NCBI GenBank assembly: GCA_039621445.1
Contig: CP154956.1
Location: 21,045,295-21,109,294, forward strand
Direction of reading: 5' to 3'
From: Euglena gracilis
Lineage: Eukaryota > Euglenida > Euglenophyceae > Euglenales
DNA length: 64,000 nt
The notes under the pieces are model-generated. The model ran no database searches, had not been told where the DNA came from, and saw only the letters and a program-made list of their open reading frames with translations. Numbering within the stretch: the stretch's first letter is position 1; the number at the start of each line of letters is the position of its first letter. Below, one piece after another: positions 10,047 to 19,760 of this stretch. Made by a program: the position numbers and the translations under genes.

Positions 10047-11174
10047 CACATGTCACATACCCCTGGGCCCCCTCACAGACACCGTCACGTCGACACCCCG
10101 AACGACCCCAAAGCCAACCCCAACCCTACCACCCATACCAACAACTACACACCTGTGACAAAACCTGCCTGACTGAAAACGACAAAACGGGCCTGGGCAG
10201 CCCCCCCTGGCCAGCCCACCTGAACCCGAACCGCTGGCCAGCCCAACTCGAACCAGCCCAACAGACCTGTACAAAACCCGAATTCACTGACCTCAAGCAC
10301 CTCTCTTCTGCCAATCAATCCATTCTTCAATTCTCCATCGTTGTTGTTGTGGGTTGGGACCCCCCCTTGCGGAGAATGAACCTCCCCCCTGGACTTGGCC
10401 AGCCTACTTGTAAAAACAAAACACAGCCCCCAACCCCAACCGTAGCAGCCAGCCAAAACTGGGCAAACGGTGGAAGGGGAACCTGACTTTGACCCAAAAA
10501 CGCAGACCTGGCCGACCCCGGGCCACCGGCCTGGGGGGGGGGGGGGCGAGGACCCTCCACAGCACCTGACCACGCACAAACCAGCCTACCCCCCAGAAAA
10601 ACATCAAAAATACAAAAAAAAACCATTGTCCTTGACCCAGCCTGATTTTTACCCAAAACCCAGCCCTCAACTGATTTTATTAAAATTCGTCCCCGGCCGG
10701 AGCCTGACCGCTTGGCCTGGGGGGGGGGGGGCTGGAAGGCCCCAGCTGGACCCACCCCCCACCGAACAGACACCAAGCCTAGACACCGAATTGGCTAACC
10801 GAACAGAAAACGCTGTCTAGGACCCTGACCGCGACAAAACAACTCACCTGGCCTGGGAATAAAAATTTCCTGAAAATTTTAACCGTGGCTGGCGCTTGGT
10901 TCACAACGGCGCCTGCCCCCCCTCCCCCCCCCAATGACAAACAGCCCTTGGCGGGCTGGGGGGGGGGGCAACACACCAGCCCCGCACAGACCCAACTACC
11001 CAAAGGAGAACATTTGACTCGGCCCCCCGGCCATAAAACGAACCTGAACGGCACAGCCCCCTGAGGGGGGGGGGACCCTGAACCACAACGGTCCTCTCGC
11101 TCGCCCCCTCCTCACAACGAGTGCACTCCGCACCCCTTCCTGTTGGAGTCGTGAAGAGTTGTAAACAACTCCTT
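10047..11174 (+). other. 3' noncoding region of the Gypsy element
   Basis: About 1.1 kb of A/C-rich sequence without coding sense, broken by G-runs of 9-12 near 10,535, 10,720 and 10,960 that follow a recurring GGCCTGG or GGCTGG motif. The stretch lies between the chromodomain stop and the polypurine tract. Confidence 0.6.
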
Positions 11175-11186
11175 CGGGAAGGGGAG
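11175..11186 (+). promoter_or_regulatory. Polypurine tract
   Basis: CGGGAAGGGGAG directly precedes the TG of the LTR, the expected place for the plus-strand DNA primer. Confidence 0.65.
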
Positions 11187-11408
11187 TGTGAGTCAGGGGT
11201 GCTGAGTGCCCAAAACAACATAACCTAACCCAACCCAACCTGATGACTCTGCAGTTAGGATTAGGAAAAGCTTATTAGGAATTATTAGCATTGCTGACCC
11301 TATCTGTTTGCACAGGGCTCTGTCTCTGTCACTGTTTTTGTCTGTTTCAAGTTCAAGAATCTTGGTGGCAAATATCATTCTTACCTGGACAGTACGTGGT
11401 TCATTACA
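11187..11408 (+). repeat. LTR of the Gypsy element (222 bp)
   Basis: It begins TGTGAGTC after a polypurine tract and ends TTACA directly before a tRNA-type primer site, giving the canonical TG...CA ends. The matching upstream LTR would lie before the window, so the pair could not be compared. Because a leader and ORF1 start follow it, this LTR is both the 3' LTR of the first element and the 5' LTR of a second one. Confidence 0.7.
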
Positions 11409-11661
11409 TTGGCGCTGGTTTTGGAATTGCTGAATTGATTGTATTGTGCTGTTGGTCTTGTGAATTTTGAAGGAAAGGTGTGAGCCACCCAACTCACCTG
11501 TTTTCACCAAGAAGACCCACCCAAAACAAAAGAAAAATGCAATTCTTAAAACAGGCCGCGAGGGGAATTGAAAACACATTGGGCAGGGTAAAAGATCCTA
11601 CGCAAAGGGGTGCCGGCCCCGAGGGATTGGAAACTCCAGGGCGGGCACCACGGTTACAACA
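11409..11661 (+). pseudogene. Leader and ORF1 start of a second Gypsy copy, truncated
   Basis: A leader of about 128 bases is followed by an ATG at 11,537 in the frame of ORF1. Bases 11,618-11,661 are identical to window bases 1-44 and then diverge abruptly, where DIRS-like sequence starts. This supplies the N-terminus missing from ORF1 (MQFLKQAARGIENTLGRV...). Confidence 0.75.
11410..11427 (+). promoter_or_regulatory. Primer binding site
   Basis: TGGCGCTGG and following bases begin one base after the LTR. TGG matches the complement of a tRNA CCA end, and TGGCGC resembles primer sites of many plant Gypsy elements. The cognate tRNA is not identified. Confidence 0.55.
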
Positions 11662-12757
11662 CCCTGCAGGCCAGCATCCCCCATTGGGTCAAGGCAGGAG
11701 CCAACACAGAGGTATTAAACTTAATAAGGGAAGGAGTCAGGGCAGATCTTCCCCTACCCCCTCAGATGTCATTGAAAGTGCCCTTCAAAACTCCTCAAGA
11801 AATAATGACTGCCCAGAAAATTCTGAGGGAATACGAATGTGCAGGGGCAACCAGGCAAATCACCCCAGAGGAGGCAAAACATTTGGTCCCTTATTTTATC
11901 ATTTCCAAAAAGGAAGGGGTAAAAACAAAGGAGAGACTAATTTCAGATTGTCGACAGTTAAATCACCATTTCACCCCCCACAAGTTCAGATTGGAACACA
12001 TGGGAAACACCTTCCCATATTTAAGAAAAGGTTGGTTCTGTGGAAAAATCGACCTGAAAGATGCATATTTCCATCTTCAGCTGCACAGCAGCTTGGAAAG
12101 TATGTTTGCATTCAGCTGGGGGGAGAAACCTGGCAGTTTCAAGCTGCTTGCTTCGGCATCAGCAGCCCGCCACAAAAATTTATGACTCTCATGAGAGTCT
12201 GGGAAAGAAAATGGAGAAAGGAGGGAAAGGTAGTTTTCATCTACCTAGACGACATTTTGCTGTTCGCCCCCAGCAAAAAGACAGCAGCCCAGCATTTGGC
12301 AGAGATAAAAAGAGACCTTTTACTGGCAGGTTTCAGATTAAACCTCCCCAAATCCTGTCTGGAACCCACACAGGAGATAAAGCATTTGGGTCAGTGGGTT
12401 CAATTTGAAAAAAGGCCAGCTGGAAATTCCACAGGAAAAACTAAATCCTTAAGAAAGGAACTAGGCAAGGTGCTCACAGCACAAAAAATGAGCTGCAGAA
12501 AACTCAGTTCTATTGTGGGGCAAGTCAGAAGCTATTTAGTCTCAATGCCATTTCTCAGAATTCTGACAGATCAACTTTGCAAAATGGTGGATCTGCACAC
12601 AAAGTGGGGCTGGGACCACACCCTAACAATTCTCCAGGGGGTCAAGGATCAAATTGTGGAGTTAAAAGCATTTTTGCAGCCAGGTGTAGGCAGAGCCTTT
12701 CAATCTCAGGCCTCTCAGGGACTGTTCTCAGACAGCAGCACCTGGCAGTGGGGGGGC
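11662..12757 (+). pseudogene. DIRS reverse transcriptase and RNase H start, two frame breaks
   Basis: RT motifs in order are LISDCRQLN, GKIDLKDAYFHLQ and the catalytic YLDD in VVFIYLDDILLF near 12,233-12,270. The frame changes at the 6-G run 12,118-12,123: the upstream part reads in frame 3, and WQFQAACFGISSPPQKF downstream reads in frame 2. The thumb region continues to the RNase H start LFSDSSTWQW, where a second change falls at the 7-G run 12,750-12,756. All catalytic residues I can check are present, so decay is limited to indels at homopolymers. Confidence 0.75.
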
Positions 12758-14689
12758 TGTACAAAAACTCTGGTCAAAAGGTCCAAGATTTCTGGAGGGA
12801 CCTGCATGTCCTTCACATCAATCAAAAAGAATTGATGTCTGCAGTGGAAACTGTAAAGGCTTTAGCAAAACCAAAACAAACCATTGTTCTTCATGTGGAC
12901 AGCCAGGTGGCTGTAAGTTACTTAACAAAATGGGGAGGCAAAAAGCCATACCTAAATTCCATCCTAAAACCCCTTTTATACCATTGCCAAGAAAAGCAAA
13001 TCAACTTGCAGGTTGTTTGGGTTCCCACAAAAGAACAATTGGCAGACTCCCTGACCAGGGAGCAAAACGATCCAGGGGATTACACCCTGAACATGCCCAT
13101 TTTTCACCAGATTCTGAAGTTTTTCAAAAACCACATCACCCCAGAGGTGGACATGTTTTGCACACCCAGCAACAAAAAATTCCCCAAGTTCATTTGTCGA
13201 TACCCCCACCAAGGGGCTTTGTTGGTGGATGCTTTGAAGGCAGATTTAAAGGGTATCCCCCCAGTTTATGCCAACCCCCCCTGGAGCATCATCCCCCAGT
13301 GGGTTCAGATATTGATGCTAAACCCAGACCTGAGTTGTCTGTTGATTGTACCCCACTGGGCTTCGACATCATGGTGGCGCCAATTAATGTCAATCAGGCA
13401 GCCAGGCAGCAAGGTTTTGTTGGTACCCCCCCCAATGGGGCCTGTTCACCAACTGCTGGGGGGAGGAGATGCCCCCCCCAAGGTGGAACTTGGCCTGCTT
13501 GATTGTGTCAGGCAAATATTACAATCCCAGGAAGTTTCGATGTCCAGTATCGACACTTACATAAAAAATCTGGGAAATGTCAAAATATATGATTCAGCAT
13601 TCAGGGTCTTGATGGGCCAATTGTTGCACAAAGGGGTGCCCCTGCAGGACTGCACAGTCCATAAGATGGCTGAAGCCATCCTGGATCTTGCCACCCACAG
13701 CCTCAACACTGCACGAAATGCATATGCAGAAGCCTTATTACTCCCTGGGTTTGGGTCATTGAGGTTTTCCCCTCTTTTGTCTCCATTGAAGAGGAAATGG
13801 AATTCCAATCTCTCCAAGTATGCCCATTTTTGGGACCCCGCTGATTTCCTAGACAACATCATCAGGAAATCCAAACCCCTCTCAGACCTATCTGTGAAAG
13901 AGCTCAGAAACAGGCTCATCATCTGTTGGAGGCTGTTGGCCCTCCACAGGGGGGTTGATTTAGCCAGGACACAGCGGAAAATCAGTTTTGTGGGAGAAAA
14001 AAGTTTCATTTTATTGCAAAGGAAAGGATGGCAATTCCCAAGATGGGAGGAGGTTTTGATTTTGCCACACACCCCCCTTATCAGCCCTTGGCATTTATTG
14101 AAAGAGCATGTGGAAAGGACAGCCCACATGGTTGGACACAAAAATAATTTGTTATGGTCTTTGGATGGCAAAAGACCTTTGACATCAGAAAGGGTGAATT
14201 CCCTCACCAAAGAAATTATGCAGGAGGGGGGGGGTGGACACCACCCACTGGAAAGCCCACAGAACCAGAGGGGCTGGGGTTTTAAGGTGGAAAAATGCTG
14301 GTTTGCAAGTGGAAGAAGTCCAGCAATTGGGTCAGTGGAAAAATTTTGGGGCATTCCAAGCCCATTATTTGAGGCTCGGTGTTGTGTCAAAAATTCAGAA
14401 TATTGTGGCCCAAAGGGGGGTGCACAGTACCTCACCATCTCGCAGTGCGGAGCCCGAATGGTCTCGGACTCCCACGACAGAGGAAGGGGGAGGAAAGCAC
14501 CAAGAGGGCGAAGCACAAAAAGATGGTGAGCCCAACCCTCCCACCCAAAAAATCAGCAGAAAAAGAAAGACATCCCAACCAGAAAGGGGACCCCCGACCA
14601 AGCAGCCCCAACCACCCACCCAGAAACACACCAGAAAGAGACAGCCATCCCCATCGAGGGGGGGCCCCCCCACCAAGCGACCCTGGTAG
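12758..14689 (+). pseudogene. DIRS RNase H, NPPW methyltransferase and tyrosine recombinase
   Basis: One frame runs 12,758-14,228. RNase H: KELMSAVETVK, LHVDSQVAVSYL, VPTKEQLADSLTRE. The Dam-like MTase follows: EVDMFCTPSNKKFPKF, catalytic ANPPW near 13,271, LLIVPHW. Then the tyrosine recombinase core: YAEALLLPGFGSLRFSPLL and the box-I region LLALHRGVDLARTQ. At the 9-G run 14,226-14,234 the frame changes once more, and the rest of the recombinase reads in frame 2: HRTR (H-x-x-R), QLGQWKN and the nucleophile region AHYLRL, then a basic Pro/Lys-rich tail ending in TAG at 14,687-14,689. The recombinase inserts circular cDNA without making target duplications in this family. Confidence 0.8.
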
Positions 14690-14914
14690 AGGGGGGGGGG
14701 TGGGGCCACGACGGTTCAGCCACGTCGCCATGGTGTCGGAGGAGGACTCATCATCGCCAACTCCGGCAACAAAGGCGCAGTAAGAAGCACCCCCCGCACG
14801 CACGCACAAACACACCAGAACAGAACAGCCAGCAAGGAAAGCAGGACCTCACCATCTTCTTGTGCTTCGCCCTCTTGGTCCCTTCCTCCCCCTTCCTCTG
14901 TCGTGGGAGTCCGA
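14438..14914. repeat. Inverted terminal-type repeats between the two DIRS copies
   Basis: 14,464-14,530 (CGGACTCCCACGACAGAGGA onward) is repeated in reverse orientation at about 14,813-14,914. The repeat overlaps the recombinase C-terminal codons of copy 1. The intervening sequence holds 14-26 base G/C-rich runs and GCCAACTCCGGC motifs that recur at 14,925 (reverse) and 18,880. Confidence 0.7.
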
Positions 14915-15229
14915 GCCGCGCCGGAGTTGGCTGACGATGCTGTTTCGACGTGGCGACGTGGCTTCTTGCCCCTGGGGGGTGTCCCCCCCTCTCCCCCCCT
15001 GGCCCCCATTTTCTGACCGAGGGCTTTTGAGCACTAATTTTCTTTTCCGGTTGGGGGGGTCGGGATCACAAGGTCTTTGTGCTTCGCCCTCAGTGTCCCT
15101 ACCTCCCTTGTCGGTTTTCCTCGAGGGAGTACGAGACACCTCGGGCTCCGCACTTTGCCCTTGTGAGGCCTGATTGTGCACTGAAATTAGGGGGCCAGGG
15201 CATTTTCCAGGGCACCTTGGGCACCAAGT

Positions 15230-17836
15230 CGTTGATAATGGGCTGTAAAAGCCTCCACCCCTCCACTGACCAATTTCGCAAACTCCTTGGGCAGTTTTTT
15301 TCAGCAGGCCCAATTTTTTGAGTAAACCAACTCCTGCCCCTCTGGTGGAGTGGGCCCCCCAGACCTGGGGGGTACCCCCTGGTTGGCCAAAAAATTCTTT
15401 GTGATAGAAGCAACGGTGTCTGCACTTATGGCCCTGAAGGTGTGTTTTAATGAAATCAGGGGGGGCCCACAGGTCTCACGAAGAAACGTGTGGCAGCCAC
15501 ATAACCCATCATTAAATGAAAAGGGCTGATTTGTGGGCACTGGGGTATGGACACAACTCTCTCCACATGTGGAACTTTTGGCCTTTACGCTTAATTTTAA
15601 TGTAGGGTGCCCTACCCAACACACTGGTGGTTCGTTTGACTTGTGCAAGGTCTGAAGATCTGTAGAAATAGAGGATGCGTGAACAGAAAATCAGTTGTGC
15701 ACGCAATGTACAAATATCAGTGGGCATTGGGGCCTTGGCCAGCCCCAGGAGGATTGGGAGGGATCCCAAAATGACCCATACCTCTCCAGATTTTGGTTCC
15801 AGAGCCTCTTGTAAGGGGTCAACAGGGTGTGGAATCTCAGTCCACCAAACCAAGGAATCAAAAGCATAGCACTGTATGCATTACGTGCTTGGGCCTTGGA
15901 AAATTGGAACAATTGAATTAAGGCGTCAGCAACTTGGTCTGTGGTGGCTTCAGGGGGGGGCACCCCCATGTGTTCCAAAATGACCCACAGAAGTGCAAAA
16001 GCACTCGGATAACGTTTTAAACTGGGGTTTCTACCCAGGAAATCGTTAATGGTTTGCACCTGAATTGGTTTCCCCTCCATAATTTGCCTGAGCAAATCAT
16101 GCAAAGGAGGGGCCACCTTTGGGGGTGGCATTTGTTCCCCTCTGCAATTGGTGAACATGCCCCTGTAGGGGGTGATTTTCAGGCAGGGGGTCCCTGGAAT
16201 TTTCATTTTTATTAATCGGGGCCACCATGTGGCTGAATCCCAGTAGGGGGTGACCATCAAAACTTTGGTCTGGGGAACCATTCTCAACATGGGCAGAATT
16301 TTTGAATTATTGACCAGGGGGGGTTTGCATAAAGATCCCCCATGTTGTCCAGTGGACATTGTAATGCATTTGTTGCTGTGGCCTCCCAGTGGGGCCACCT
16401 GGCCACAAAATTGGGCAGTTTTTTGTTGCATGGGGAGGCAAATAAGTCTCTTTCCAGTTGTGTGTAATTTTGGAAATGCTGTCTTAGCCATTGAAAAAGC
16501 TGGGGGTCTAAAGAATAATCCACCCTGTCCATTTCCCATCTGCTGATGGGGTCTGCCAGGCATTCTTTTGAAGGTACCCAGTTGACTTGGAGGTTCACTT
16601 GTTTTTCCATGCACCTTTTGAAAAACGGTCTCAGCATTTTGTTGAATGGGTCCTTTCTGCCCCCACCTTTTGTTAAGTAATAGTAAATTACCTGGTTGTC
16701 CACTGACAAACAAACGGTTTCTCCAGGTTTGCTCAAACTTTTGACAGTGCTTATTGCTGCATAGAGTTCTTTTACATTGATGTGCAAAATGGGGTCTTTT
16801 TTCCAAAATTCCTGCATAATTTCTCCAGTGTGTGGATGTCCAGTCCCCCCCAGGCATGGGTGCTGCTGTCTGAGTGCAATTCTCTGGTTGCATTTTGGGG
16901 GAAGGGTCTGCCCCCCCAGGTGTCCAGCAGAATTTTTATTTCCCTTAACTGGGCTTTGATTTCCTGGGAAATGGGGTGTTTTGAGTCCCAGGGGGCTGTG
17001 GACTTTGCCACCCAAAATTTTGTCAGGGTGTCTGTAAAAGCCCTAAAAAGGCAGGGCCATTATGTTACATCTTATTTGGCCCAAAATGGCAGCCAATTGC
17101 CTTTTTGACATGTAATCTTTTGTCACAATTTTTCCCAGCTCCTTTTTTTATGGTTTTGACTTTCTGGGGGGGCACCTGTAGCTTTCCTTCCAGGAAGTTC
17201 AGTTGAAAACCCAGGTGGGTTACAACTTGCGTGGGCTGCATGGTGGACTTTTTCACATTGATTTTGAACCCAGAATCCAGAAAATCTTTGAAAACTGTGT
17301 TCAGGTGATTTTGTAAAGTTTTTTGAGTGGGGGCCACCAGCCAAATTGTCGTTCAGGCAAATAAACACCTGGATGCCCCTTTTTCTCCACAGCTTTTCGA
17401 AAGTTTTCATGACTGACATGAAAATTTGGGGCATTACATTTAGCCCAAAGCAGCCTGTTTGAAATTCCCAGGTCTGCCCCCCCACCTGATGCCTTAAAAA
17501 TGGCCTTAGGCCTGGACATACTGGAATATGAAAATAGGCATCCTTCAGGTCTATTTTTGCTGCCCATTAGCCTTTTTCCAAAACTGGATAAATGTGCTGG
17601 ATATGATCCAGCTTGAAAGGTTTCACTTGAAAGTGCTGATTGATTTCTCTGCAGTCGCTGATCATTCTCCATTTGGTTGTTCCCCCTTCTGGTATTGAAA
17701 TTAAAAACCAGGGGATCAAATACTGGGTTTCTGAATCACAAACTCGTTTCACTGACCCAGTTTTTTCGTAATCCAGCAGAATGTTTTCTGCCTGGTTCAG
17801 GTCCAGGTTGGCCCTGGGTTTTGGGTGGGTGGACAA
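15230..17836 (-). pseudogene. RT, RNase H, methyltransferase and tyrosine recombinase remnants (copy 2)
   Basis: Minus-strand RT: ISDCREINQHF near 17,650, TWEFQTGCFGLNVMPQIF near 17,450, and the active-site region reads FICLNDNLAG where YLDD is expected, so a catalytic residue is lost. RNase H remnants: ELYAAISTVK, LSVDNQVIYYYL, WVPSKECLADPI (16,780-16,540). MTase: LERDLFASPCNKKLPNF and YANPPW near 16,330, and MVTPYWDSATWW after a frame change. Recombinase N-part: NDFLGRNPSLKRYPSAF, AYSAMLLIPWFGGLRF (16,060-15,820). Its C-part is scattered over three frames to about 15,230 (GQWSVEGWRLLQP). It is clearly homologous to copy 1 but divergent at the protein level, so probably a different subfamily. 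Confidence 0.75.
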
Positions 17837-17839
17837 TTT

Positions 17840-18721
17840 TGGGGAATTCGCCCAGGGGGTTGAATTCCATTTTTTTTATCAATTGACATGTTGTTGGGGG
17901 GGCATTTTTTGTCCACCATTTCAGACTTTTGTGAAGTCTCTGGTACAGGGGGGTGTCTCCCCATTTTTCCTCCATGGAATGTATTTTCCCAACTAGATGA
18001 TTTTTTGGGTGCTGGGTGGGGGGTGTTGGACATTGCACCCCTGGTGCCCCTGGGGGTTGAGCATTCTATGAAAGTGGCTGGGGGGGTGTGCATGCTCTGC
18101 TCACAGGCTCTCTGATCCTCCACTTTGTCATTGGTGTTGTCGATTGACATACCATAGGGGCCCCTTTTTGGGTCTCCCCCTTGTTTTGGTTTTCCCCTGC
18201 CATGGGCCCTGACAAAGAATGTTGAGGGGGGGCTGCCCCCTTGTCCTCCACTGCCCCTTTGGGGGCATACTCCTGGAGCTGCCACTGCACATTAAAATTC
18301 CCTGCTGGGGGACAGCCTGTTAACTTCTACGGTTTTTCCCCTTCTGATGGCCTTGAAATTGTTGATGTTGTTGATTGTAAACCTGGCCCCACTGGCCCTC
18401 TTGACGTTGACTCCACTCTTGAAACTTTGATAGTCCCCATTGTCTTCTTTTGGATGTTGGGCGCCATGCCCATTGAGAATCTTGGGGGGCCACTGGGGGA
18501 CCACCCTGTACCCCTGATGGGTTTTGAGAGAACTTGCAGAATGTTGGCCCCAATGGCTCTGGGTTCTTGCTTCTGCCCCTTTCGGGGTTTTCTGACCACT
18601 GTCTGCCAGGGTCCGTGGCCATCACTTTGGAGGGTTTGGGGTTTGGAAATTTCTGTGGGGGAAGGGGAGTTTTGGGGAAGTTTTCCAGCGTTGTGCTTCT
18701 TTTTGAAGTTGCATCTTTCAT
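17840..18721 (-). pseudogene. Gag-like N-terminal region of DIRS copy 2
   Basis: Minus-strand frames are Pro/Gln/Lys-rich with short open stretches (18,721-18,320; 18,285-17,797). They have no recognised motif and sit where the gag of a DIRS element belongs. At least two frame changes separate them from the RT. Confidence 0.5.
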
Positions 18722-18875
18722 TGAACTCTTTCGAAAAATTCTATAACTTTTTATTTGAAGTTCTGCACGAGCGTGACTTTCTGGATAAATTGAATGGATT
18801 GATTGTCTTCTTCTTTTCTCAATTGGTGAGGTCTTTGGAGTTCCTTTCTTCTGGGTTTCGAAGGGTAAATTCGGA

Positions 18876-19065
18876 ATCAGCCAACTCCGGCGAAAAAAGG
18901 CACTAAGCAGGGACTCCTAACCCAACGCGTCACAATCCAAACAACACCGCCGGCGAGCAATGCATGGCCTCACAAGGGCAAAGTGCGGAGCTCGAGGTGT
19001 CTGTTTGCCGGCTGTGCGACGCGTTGGGGCGGGCAGTGCCTTTTTCGCCGGGGGTGGCTGACTCC
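18876..19065. repeat. Nested inverted repeat (foldback) at the DIRS copy 2 5' end
   Basis: TCAGCCAACTCCGGCGAAAA near 18,878 pairs with the complement of TTTTTCGCCGGGGGTGGCTG near 19,043. Inside it, CCCAACGCGTC near 18,922 pairs with GACGCGTTGGG near 19,018. The loop holds CAAGGGCAAAGTGCGGAGC, which also occurs inverted at 15,150-15,170. Confidence 0.7.
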
Positions 19066-19159
19066 TAATTTGCCCTTCGACAACCAAGGAGAAAGGAACT
19101 GCAAGACAGCTCCGGCTCCGCACAAGACCACAATGAGGTCCTGCTCTTCTTTCCGGCTG

Positions 19160-19300
19160 TTGTTTCGGACTCCCACGACAGAGGAAGGGGGAGGAAGGGG
19201 CCAAGAGGGCGAAGATGGTGAGGTCCTGCTTTCTTTGCCGGCTTTTCCGTTCTGGTGGTCTCGCAGTGCGGAGCCCGAATGGTCTGTGTTTTTGGTGTTG
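19160..19300 (+). repeat. Third copy of the DIRS terminal repeat, permuted
   Basis: It contains CGGACTCCCACGACAGAGGA... followed by TCTCGCAGTGCGGAGCCCGA. At 14,438-14,530 the same two blocks occur in the opposite order. The block also matches 14,813-14,914 in reverse. Confidence 0.7.
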
Positions 19301-19359
19301 GTTGTGTTGTATCATACTGCTTTTCTTTGCCGGAGTAGGCGCATCATAACGTCCTTTGG

Positions 19360-19760
19360 GCACGGAGCTGCAACCAAAGTATTCAAGCTGATCATGCAAT
19401 TTACACACCTGCAAGACGAGACCGACAAAGAGGCCTTCGAAGCGGCGTGGAGCAACATTTTCTTACAATAATCGCTGACAACAGCCTTTTTGCGAGATCC
19501 CGACGCTACCGCCGTGATGGCCACGATTGGTTCAGGTCAGAAGTGGACTGGAGCCGGGTGGGATACAACCCGATGTGCCCTTGCTGTACGGAGGCTCACT
19601 TGAGTGGCTATGGTGGAGTCTACCCTACAACCATATCTGGCGGCTTACCTCTACAGCTTGGCACTCGCGAAGCACGTCTCGATACCGTCACTGGAGGTAA
19701 GCGACAGGACGTCGGACGTGGCATTCAAGCTGTACGAGAAGTGGACGACGGCGGCAAATC
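19360..19760 (+). pseudogene. Coding-like remnant next to the satellite
   Basis: Short open stretches look protein-like: KVFKLIMQFTHLQDETDKEA (about 19,378-19,437) and, from 19,604, MVESTLQPYLAAYLYSLALA then KHVSIPSLEVSDRTSDVAFK. A good donor-like GGAG|GTAAGCGAC lies near 19,697. I do not recognise the protein. The sequence stops where the satellite begins, so it may be a gene fragment cut by array expansion. Confidence 0.3.

Larger units (their letters stand above)
1..11408 (+). mobile_element. Ty3/Gypsy chromodomain LTR retrotransposon, 5' end outside window
   Basis: In order the element has a coiled-coil ORF, a Gag ORF, pol (Dam-like MTase, C5 MTase, retropepsin, RT, RNase H), the C-terminal part of integrase with a chromodomain, a long 3' noncoding region, a PPT and an LTR. 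The order protease-RT-RNase H-integrase-chromodomain is the Ty3/Gypsy (Metaviridae) order. The 5' LTR and first codons lie before base 1; the leader copy at 11,409-11,661 shows what they should look like. The copy is disabled by a 400-bp insertion in the protease, an inverted block at about 8,487-9,180 and loss of the integrase front half. Long open frames suggest fairly recent activity. Family assignment is firm; the host lineage is inferred. Confidence 0.9.
11662..14850 (+). mobile_element. DIRS-like tyrosine-recombinase retroelement, copy 1 (5' truncated)
   Basis: The domain order is RT, RNase H, Dam-like methyltransferase, tyrosine recombinase, which is the DIRS order. The 5' part (gag and the RT entry) is replaced by Gypsy leader sequence at 11,661/11,662. 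The coding part ends at 14,689; terminal-repeat sequence lies around it. Three reading-frame breaks all coincide with G-runs. Confidence 0.8.
14850..18900 (-). mobile_element. DIRS-like retroelement, copy 2 (degenerate)
   Basis: The same domain order as copy 1 appears on the minus strand: gag-like region, RT, RNase H, MTase, recombinase. Many frame changes and a damaged RT active site mark it as older. It lies tail to tail with copy 1. Confidence 0.8.

Noticed and set aside
14695-15010. Plus- and minus-strand open frames between the DIRS copies
   Set aside because: They read through inverted terminal repeats; sequence is low-complexity Pro/Arg/Gly and mirrors the copies at 14,464 and 19,168.
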